Shown: positions 1 through 5,564 of the stretch, in pieces | How the letters are laid out: every line of letters starts with the position of its first letter | Numbering within the stretch: position 1 is the stretch's first letter | NCBI GenBank assembly: GCA_009705165.1 | Contig: WLCU01000068.1 | Coordinates: 1 to 5,564, forward strand | Length of the DNA stretch: 5,564 nucleotides | Direction of reading: 5' to 3' | Source: Actinomycetota bacterium | GTDB taxonomy: Bacteria; Actinomycetota; Actinomycetes; Nanopelagicales; Nanopelagicaceae | The notes under the pieces: model-generated | The model's input: only the letters and a program-made list of their open reading frames with translations | The model's database searches: none | Told to the model about the DNA's origin: nothing | Position numbers and translations under genes: made by a program

Positions 1-1722
1 ATCGGCATGTGCGATACCACCACGTAAAATTACGAAAGCAACGATGCCTTGTCCAGTCATTGCATCGGCTGCGCCAACAACGGCCGCTTCAGCAACAGCT
101 TCATGTGAAACCAATGCTGATTCAACTTCAGTTGTAGAAATTCGATGACCAGATACGTTCATTACGTCATCGACTCGACCTAGTAACCAGATGGCACCTT
201 CATCATCTAATTTTGCGCCGTCACCTGCAAAATAAATTCCTTCAAAGCGTGACCAATATGTTTCTTTATAGCGCTCATCTTCGCCCCAAACGCCACGTAA
301 CATCGATGGCCAAGGTTGATCAAGAATTAAATAACCACCATGCCCATCAGCAACAGGTTTTGCATTATCGTCGACAACTTTTGCACTGATTCCCGGAATT
401 GGGCGCATTGCAGAACCTGGTTTCGTTGCTGTTACTCCTGGCAAAGGTGAAATCATGATTGCGCCAGTTTCGGTTTGCCACCAAGTATCAACGATCGGAC
501 AACGCTCACCACCAATAACCTTGCGGTACCACATCCAAGCTTCTGGATTAATTGGTTCGCCAACTGTTCCCAATAAACGAAGCGATTCCAAGTTGTGTGC
601 TTGGGGAAATTCATCTCCCCACTTCATCCAGGTACGGATCAAAGTTGGAGCGGTGTACAAAATTGTTACGCCGTATTTTGCAACAATTTCGAAAATACGT
701 CCTTTATGCGGAGTATCAGGCGTACCTTCGTACATAACTTGTGTAGCGCCATTAATAAGTGGCCCATAAACAACATACGAGTGGCCGGTAATCCAACCAA
801 CATCGGCCGTGCACCAATAAACATCGCTTTCTGGCTTGATGTCGAAGACCATTTTGTGCGTGTATGCGACTTGAGTTAAATAGCCACCGGTTGTGTGGAA
901 AATTCCTTTTGGTTTTGCTGTTGTGCCTGATGTGTACAAAATAAAGAGTGGATGTTCAGCGTCAAAACTTTGCGCAACATGTTCTTCAGATTGGCGGCCA
1001 ACAATGTCATGCCACCAGATATCACGATCAGTCCAGGCTGTATCTTGTTTAGTGCGCTGAACAACTAAAACTTTTTCAACATTATGTTGTCCCTTAAGCG
1101 CATCATCGACGGCAGGTTTTAATGCGAAAGCTGCACCTTTTCTGAAGCCGCCATCAGCGGTAATAACTAATTTTGCATCGGCATCTTGAATACGAGACAA
1201 CAAAGCATCTGCAGAGAAGCCTCCAAAGACAACTGAATGTGGTGCGCCAATACGTGCACAAGCCAACATCGCAACTGCTGCTTCAGGAATCATTGGCATG
1301 TAAATCGCAACACGATCTCCAGCTTTAATTCCAATCTCAGTTAAGGCATTTGCTGCCTTTTTAACTTCAGTTAATAACTGGGCATAAGTAATTGTTTGGG
1401 TGTCGCCAGGTTCGCCTTCGAAATGAAAAGCAACACGATCTCCACGACCTTCATCAACATGTCGATCAAGAGCGTTAACTGAAGCATTAATTTTTCCACC
1501 GATAAACCATTTGGCATATGGCGGTTGCCAATCAAGCACTTGATTCCAAGGTGTTTCCCATTGCAAAGATTTTGCTTGCAGGTCCCAAAAAGCTAAGCGA
1601 TCCATATTTGCATGCGCATATTCATCAAACTGCGCGTTGGCTTGGGCGGCAAACTCTGGGCTTGGCGAAAAGTGACGATCTTCGCTTAATAAATTCTCTA
1701 GCGACTCATGCTCTTGGTTCAT
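1..1722 (-). CDS. acs: Acetyl-CoA synthetase (AMP-forming), 3' end outside window
   Basis: This enzyme converts acetate, ATP and CoA to acetyl-CoA, AMP and PPi in the cytoplasm, letting the cell assimilate acetate. The reading frame is open for 574 codons from ATG (1722-1720) to the window edge. Family proteins are about 650 residues, so roughly 80 C-terminal residues are missing, including the A10 lysine used for adenylation and controlled by acetylation. Visible motifs: the CoA-side segment [13 protein letters not shown], the A3 P-loop [10 protein letters not shown] (264-273), [21 protein letters not shown] (412-420, whose W414 matches the acetate-pocket tryptophan of Salmonella Acs) and the hinge/A8 motif [13 protein letters not shown] with D518 and R527. 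The tryptophan supports acetate as the substrate rather than longer acyl chains. P-loop Ala269 replaces the Gly of enterobacterial Acs, a variant I recall from actinobacteria. An in-frame TAG lies a few codons upstream with no other start between, so the start is secure. There is no good ribosome binding site. It is divergent from the small gene at 1828. Confidence 0.96.
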   Translation of the reverse strand, partial: MNQEHESLENLLSEDRHFSPSPEFAAQANAQFDEYAHANMDRLAFWDLQAKSLQWETPWNQVLDWQPPYAKWFIGGKINASVNALDRHVDEGRGDRVAFHFEGEPGDTQTITYAQLLTEVKKAANALTEIGIKAGDRVAIYMPMIPEAAVAMLACARIGAPHSVVFGGFSADALLSRIQDADAKLVITADGGFRKGAAFALKPAVDDALKGQHNVEKVLVVQRTKQDTAWTDRDIWWHDIVGRQSEEHVAQSFDAEHPLFILYTSGTTAKPKGIFHTTGGYLTQVAYTHKMVFDIKPESDVYWCTADVGWITGHSYVVYGPLINGATQVMYEGTPDTPHKGRIFEIVAKYGVTILYTAPTLIRTWMKWGDEFPQAHNLESLRLLGTVGEPINPEAWMWYRKVIGGERCPIVDTWWQTETGAIMISPLPGVTATKPGSAMRPIPGISAKVVDDNAKPVADGHGGYLILDQPWPSMLRGVWGEDERYKETYWSRFEGIYFAGDGAKLDDEGAIWLLGRVDDVMNVSGHRISTTEVESALVSHEAVAEAAVVGAADAMTGQGIVAFVILRGGIAHAD

Positions 1723-1757
1723 AACCCGTGAGATTACCCGCCATCGCTAGATATCAA
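1723..1757 (-). promoter_or_regulatory. Candidate acs promoter giving a leaderless mRNA
   Basis: Reading the minus strand, TAATCT (1736-1731) fits the actinobacterial -10 pattern TANNNT and ends 8 nt before the acs ATG. Transcription would then start at or next to the A of the start codon, which would explain why no Shine-Dalgarno sequence precedes acs. A weak -35-like TTGATA (1757-1752) lies 15 nt upstream of the -10, shorter than the usual 17. Leaderless mRNAs are common in actinobacteria. The assignment rests on motif position only. Confidence 0.4.
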
Positions 1758-1773
1758 CAGAGATTTACTGGGG

Positions 1774-1784
1774 GTGATTCTCAC
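1774..1784. promoter_or_regulatory. Short perfect dyad between divergent genes
   Basis: GTGA-TTC-TCAC is a perfect 4+4 inverted repeat in the divergent region between acs and the small gene. Its position would suit a repressor or activator half-site pair acting on either gene. The half-sites resemble those of Crp-family proteins, but the spacer is 3 nt instead of 6, so I do not assign a regulator. A repeat this short can occur by chance. Confidence 0.15.
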
Positions 1785-1813
1785 TTCTGGGTCACAGTCA
1801 GAATGCCGAAGCG

Positions 1814-1822
1814 AAAGGAGGT
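1814..1822 (+). promoter_or_regulatory. Full-length Shine-Dalgarno sequence of the small gene
   Basis: AAAGGAGGT is a nine-base uninterrupted complement of the 3' tail of bacterial 16S rRNA (ACCTCCTTT). GGAGG is 6 nt from the ATG at 1828, which is optimal spacing. It is the strongest ribosome binding site in the window, clearly better than those of fba, purA or purD. It is the main reason for calling the following short frame a gene and for choosing ATG 1828 over the internal ATGs at codons 7 and 10. Confidence 0.85.
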
Positions 1823-1827
1823 CACCT

Positions 1828-1935
1828 ATGGGAATCTCATCTGTCATGTTGCTGATGTTTAAGTTCTTCGGCAACGCCACATTGGTTGCAGCGCTTTTCC
1901 GCTTTGCCGGCAGCGTCTTTAAAACCTTCATCTAG
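1828..1935 (+). CDS. Small Phe-rich cationic amphipathic peptide, 35 aa, unknown function
   Basis: I do not recognise a family. The frame runs from ATG to TAG and encodes 35 residues, beginning MGISSVMLLMFKFFG and ending FKTFI. Seven residues are Phe, there is no Asp, Glu or Cys, and the charged side chains are K12, R25 and K32 (net +3). Plotted at 100 degrees per residue, residues 17-35 separate cleanly: L19, V20, L23, F24, F26, A27, V30, F31, F34 and I35 on one face; T18, A21, A22, R25, G28, S29, K32 and T33 on the other. This predicts a helix lying on or in the membrane. It has no recognisable signal peptidase site. A perfect Shine-Dalgarno precedes it and an intrinsic terminator follows 11 nt after the stop, so it looks like its own transcription unit. 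Third-position G/C is 24 of 35 codons, against 12 of 35 in the first 35 codons of purA. Possible roles include a membrane-anchored regulator, a subunit of a membrane complex, a toxin or a secreted peptide; nothing here decides among them. Confidence 0.72.
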   Translation: MGISSVMLLMFKFFGNATLVAALFRFAGSVFKTFI

Positions 1936-1946
1936 GCATGCGTGTT

Positions 1947-1982
1947 AAAACCCTCGGCCCATGGCCAGGCCGAGGGTTTTTT
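1947..1982 (+). terminator. Strong Rho-independent terminator
   Basis: CCCTCGGCC (1951-1959) pairs perfectly with GGCCGAGGG (1968-1976) around an 8-nt loop. The flanking AAAA (1947-1950) extends the stem against TTTT (1977-1980) to 13 bp. The run of six T residues ends at 1982, and a second T run follows at 1989-1994. It lies just after the small gene stop codon, so it most likely ends that transcript and separates it from fba. The left-hand A tract gives only a short T run on the other strand, so it is at best a weak terminator in reverse. Confidence 0.93.
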
Positions 1983-2004
1983 CGCGCCTTTTTTGTGGGA
2001 TTCG

Positions 2005-2036
2005 GGCCAAAGTGAGAGGATTGGCCGTAAGCCTCT
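2005..2036 (+). promoter_or_regulatory. Dyad with possible pseudoknot fold upstream of fba
   Basis: GGCCAA (2005-2010) and TTGGCC (2021-2026) form a perfect 6-bp inverted repeat around a 10-nt spacer. Within the spacer, AGAGG (2015-2019) is complementary to CCTCT (2032-2036), which lies just downstream. As RNA this has the connectivity of a compact H-type pseudoknot with connecting segments of 4, 1 and 5 nt. As DNA it could be an operator. I saw no TANNNT-type -10 between the terminator and this element, so it is uncertain that it is transcribed from a dedicated fba promoter. Confidence 0.3.
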
Positions 2037-2058
2037 AAACGGTTCAAAGTTGCACTCG

Positions 2059-2066
2059 CTCTAGAG
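2059..2066. repeat. CTCTAGAG palindrome in fba leader
   Basis: An 8-bp perfect palindrome lies 27 nt before the fba start codon. It could be part of an operator or of leader RNA structure, or chance. I found no convincing -35/-10 pair for fba anywhere in 1983-2093. Confidence 0.15.
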
Positions 2067-2083
2067 ATTTACACCAAGCTACT

Positions 2084-2088
2084 AGGAG
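2084..2088 (+). promoter_or_regulatory. Ribosome binding site selecting the GTG start of fba
   Basis: AGGAG ends 5 nt before the GTG at 2094. This supports the GTG, rather than the ATG about ten codons later, as the true start. Confidence 0.8.
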
Positions 2089-2093
2089 TCAAA

Positions 2094-3128
2094 GTGCCAA
2101 TTGCAACCCCTGAAATTTATGCAGACATGTTGGATCGCGCCAAGAAAGGCGCATTTGCATATCCTGCAATCAACGTTTCATCTTCACAGACCTTAATCGC
2201 TGCAATTCGTGGTTTCGCCGAAGCAGAGTCTGATGGAATCATTCAATTTTCTTGGGGCGGCGCTGAATACGCTTCAGGTTCAACAGTTAAGAACATGGTC
2301 GATGGCGCAGTAGCGCTCGCAGAGTTTGCACACGTTGTTGCAAAAAACTACAAAGTAAATATTGGTATTCATACTGATCACTGCCCAGCTGAAAAGCTGG
2401 ATGGCTTCATGCGTCCACTTCTTGCATTTGGTGCAGATCGAATTAAATCTGGCAAAGCTCCACTATTTAACTCACACATGTGGGATGGATCTGCAGTGGA
2501 TATGAAAGAAAATATGCGCATTGCTAAAGAAATGTTGGCAATGTCAGTTGCAGCTAACACAATTCTTGAAATTGAAATCGGTGTTGTTGGCGGAGAAGAA
2601 GATGGCATTGAAGCTAAGCATGATGCAAAGCTCTACTCAACTCCTGAAGATGCATTACTAACAATTGAAACACTTGGAACGGATGCAAATGCGCGCTATA
2701 TGGTCGCAGCAACATTTGGAAATGTTCATGGTGTTTACAAGCCAGGAAACGTTGTTTTGCAACCAAAGATTTTGGCAACTTTGCAAGAAGCAGTTTCAAA
2801 TAAACTTGGGCTTCCAGCTGGCAGCAAGCCAATGGACTTGGTATTCCACGGCGGGTCAGGCTCTCTTCTTTCAGAGATCCGCGAATCCCTTGATTACGGC
2901 GTTGTAAAGATGAATATCGATACAGATACGCAATACGCATTTACTCGTCCAGTGGTTGATCACATGCTCAAGAACTACGACGGCGTATTAAAAATCGATG
3001 GTGAAGTTGGAAATAAGAAGGCTTACGATCCACGCGCGTGGGGTAAGGCTGCTGAAGCTGGCATGGCTGCACGTGTTGCACATGCTTGCGAGGATCTTCG
3101 TTCAACTGGAACTTCATCACTTAAGTAA
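2094..3128 (+). CDS. fba: Class II (zinc) fructose-bisphosphate aldolase
   Basis: This cytoplasmic metalloenzyme reversibly cleaves fructose 1,6-bisphosphate to dihydroxyacetone phosphate and glyceraldehyde 3-phosphate, serving glycolysis and gluconeogenesis. It is 344 residues long, normal for the class IIA group. The catalytic set is complete: HTDHC (93-97) supplies the catalytic Asp95 and zinc ligand His96; EIGVVGGEEDG supplies Glu161 and the acidic pair Glu168-Glu169; FGNVHG supplies His212; FHGGSGS supplies zinc ligand His252 and the phosphate-binding glycines; MNIDTDTQ supplies Asn274 and Asp276. These correspond to E. coli FbaA His110, Glu174, His226, His264, Asn286 and Asp288. Translation starts at GTG with a close AGGAG. 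purA follows after 30 nt with no terminator between, so the two are probably co-transcribed. A tagatose-bisphosphate aldolase is the main alternative, but the overall length and sequence fit the FbaA-type enzyme better. Confidence 0.97.
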   Translation: MPIATPEIYADMLDRAKKGAFAYPAINVSSSQTLIAAIRGFAEAESDGIIQFSWGGAEYASGSTVKNMVDGAVALAEFAHVVAKNYKVNIGIHTDHCPAEKLDGFMRPLLAFGADRIKSGKAPLFNSHMWDGSAVDMKENMRIAKEMLAMSVAANTILEIEIGVVGGEEDGIEAKHDAKLYSTPEDALLTIETLGTDANARYMVAATFGNVHGVYKPGNVVLQPKILATLQEAVSNKLGLPAGSKPMDLVFHGGSGSLLSEIRESLDYGVVKMNIDTDTQYAFTRPVVDHMLKNYDGVLKIDGEVGNKKAYDPRAWGKAAEAGMAARVAHACEDLRSTGTSSLK

Positions 3129-3131
3129 TAA

Positions 3132-4442
<1,311 letters not shown>

Positions 4443-4445
4443 GAA

Positions 4446-5564
4446 ATGAAAATCCTCCTAGTCGGAAGCGGCGGTCGCGAACACGCCTTAGGACTAGGAC
4501 TACACGCAGATCCTGAGTGCACTGAACTTCATGCCGCACCAGGAAATCCAGGTATTGCAGCTTTTGCAACTTGTCATCCACTTGATGTTTCTGACAATGG
4601 CGCCATTGTTAATCTTGCACAGGATTTAGATGTTGATTTAGTAGTAATTGGCCCTGAAGTTCCACTTGTAAATGGAGCCGCAGACGTGTTGCGGGCCGCT
4701 GGAATTTCAGTTTTTGGTCCATCAAAAGCCGCAGCTGCCTTAGAAGGTTCAAAAAACTTTGCCAAAGAAGTGATGGCCGATGCTGGTGTACCAACTGCGC
4801 ATAGCTTTACATGTTCAACTAAAGAAGAAATTGAAAAAGCTTTAGATGCATTTGGTGCACCCTATGTAGTTAAGGATGATGGGTTAGCTGCAGGAAAAGG
4901 CGTAGTAGTAACACGAGATCGTCAAGAAGCTTTAGAGCATGCACTTGCTTGCAAGCGAGTGGTTATAGAAGAGTTTTTAAATGGCCCAGAAGTTTCACTC
5001 TTTGGAATTAGTGATGGCAAAACGGTAATTGCGATGCAACCCGCACAAGATTTTAAGCGCGCACACGAAAATGATTCTGGGCCAAATACTGGAGGCATGG
5101 GTGCATATTCACCTTTACCGTGGGCTCCGTCAGACATTATTGAAGATACGCACAAGAAAGTTTTAGCACCGATGGTCGCTGAAATGGCTGCGCGGGGAAC
5201 ACCATTTGTTGGGTTGCTATATGCCGGACTTGCATTAACCGATCACGGAACACGAGTAATTGAATTTAATGCTCGCTTTGGAGATCCGGAAACGCAAGTC
5301 CTAATTCCATTATTGAAAACACCATTGGCCACGTTGTTATATAAAGCGGCAACTAGAAATCTTGAAGGCGTAACACTTGAGTGGAAAAATCAATCAGCAG
5401 TAACAGTGGTACTTGCCGCTCAGGGTTATCCAACAGCACCCCAAACAGGTGGAGTAATTGGAGAGTTCCCGACAATTGAAGAAACCATGATTTTTCATGC
5501 AGGAACTTCAGAAAACGAAAAGGGATTAGTTGCATCTGGCGGTCGAGTCTTAACTGTCACCGGA
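4446..5564 (+). CDS. purD: Phosphoribosylamine-glycine ligase (GAR synthetase), 3' end outside window
   Basis: This ATP-grasp enzyme ligates glycine to 5-phosphoribosylamine in step two of de novo purine synthesis. The visible 373 codons cover nearly all of the usual 415-430 residues; only the end of the C-terminal domain is missing. Motifs: the N-terminal GSGGREHAL (7-15) and APGNPG, GPEVPL, the ATP-grasp loop DGLAAGKGV (145-153), GGMGAYSP (216-223) and the metal-binding EFNARFGDPE (273-282) with Glu273 and Asn275. There is no frameshift. The start codon lies 3 nt after the purA stop, and the only Shine-Dalgarno-like sequence is AAAGGA (4427-4432), 13 nt away inside purA. Translation therefore probably depends on ribosomes finishing purA. 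It is a stand-alone PurD so far as can be seen; a fusion with other pur domains downstream cannot be excluded. Confidence 0.97.
   Translation, partial: MKILLVGSGGREHALGLGLHADPECTELHAAPGNPGIAAFATCHPLDVSDNGAIVNLAQDLDVDLVVIGPEVPLVNGAADVLRAAGISVFGPSKAAAALEGSKNFAKEVMADAGVPTAHSFTCSTKEEIEKALDAFGAPYVVKDDGLAAGKGVVVTRDRQEALEHALACKRVVIEEFLNGPEVSLFGISDGKTVIAMQPAQDFKRAHENDSGPNTGGMGAYSPLPWAPSDIIEDTHKKVLAPMVAEMAARGTPFVGLLYAGLALTDHGTRVIEFNARFGDPETQVLIPLLKTPLATLLYKAATRNLEGVTLEWKNQSAVTVVLAAQGYPTAPQTGGVIGEFPTIEETMIFHAGTSENEKGLVASGGRVLTVTG

Noticed and set aside
455..879. Several overlapping plus-strand open frames of 61-104 codons
   Set aside because: They lie entirely inside the well-supported acs frame on the other strand, lack ribosome binding sites, and encode no recognisable motifs.
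1518..1724. A 68-codon plus-strand open frame over the 5' end of acs
   Set aside because: It is antisense to conserved N-terminal Acs sequence and has no translation signals or recognisable product.
1774..1784. A Crp/cAMP-type binding site controlling acs
   Set aside because: The half-sites GTGA and TCAC are right but the spacer is 3 nt rather than 6, so it does not fit the consensus. I kept it only as an unassigned dyad.
1734..1931. A 65-codon open frame on the minus strand opposite the small gene, upstream of acs
   Set aside because: It has no Shine-Dalgarno, its product has no recognisable features, and the opposite strand carries the much better supported 35-codon gene with its ribosome binding site and terminator.
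1828..1982. Classical amino-acid attenuator (leader peptide plus terminator) controlling fba
   Set aside because: The peptide has no run of a single regulatory amino acid; its Phe residues are spread along a helix pattern. I also saw no antiterminator pairing that competes with the terminator stem. Read-through control is still mentioned as an open possibility.
2614..2940. A 108-codon minus-strand open frame inside fba
   Set aside because: It runs opposite the zinc- and substrate-binding half of the aldolase, whose sequence fully accounts for this DNA.

Overview
The window looks like chromosomal DNA from an actinobacterium with an unusually low GC content (roughly mid-40s percent by eye). 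The acetyl-CoA synthetase carries the P-loop variant [10 protein letters not shown], which I recall from actinobacterial Acs proteins. The order fba-purA-purD, a GTG start on fba and an apparently leaderless acs promoter also fit. A streamlined freshwater lineage such as the acI group (Nanopelagicales) would match the base composition, but that placement is inference from gene content and not the result of a search.

Layout: positions 1-1722 hold the N-terminal 574 codons of an acetyl-CoA synthetase gene on the minus strand, whose 3' end lies outside the window. Positions 1723-2093 form an intergenic stretch that is not empty. It contains a very short plus-strand gene (1828-1935, 35 codons) with a textbook Shine-Dalgarno sequence, followed 11 nt later by a strong intrinsic terminator (1947-1982). 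Beyond the terminator is a dyad-rich leader in front of fba. Positions 2094-5564 hold three co-directional genes: class II fructose-bisphosphate aldolase (complete), adenylosuccinate synthetase (complete, 30 nt after fba) and phosphoribosylamine-glycine ligase (373 codons, starting 3 nt after the purA stop and running off the end).

Functionally, acs activates acetate to acetyl-CoA, fba is the reversible aldol step of glycolysis and gluconeogenesis, and purD and purA are an early and a late step of purine synthesis (IMP/AMP branch). These are ordinary housekeeping genes with intact visible catalytic residues. The one unexplained element is the small gene. It encodes a Phe-rich peptide with three positive and no negative side chains, and its C-terminal half projects as a clean amphipathic helix. 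It appears to be a separate transcription unit, and its codon use is much richer in third-position G/C than the start of purA. It is the best candidate here for something undescribed.
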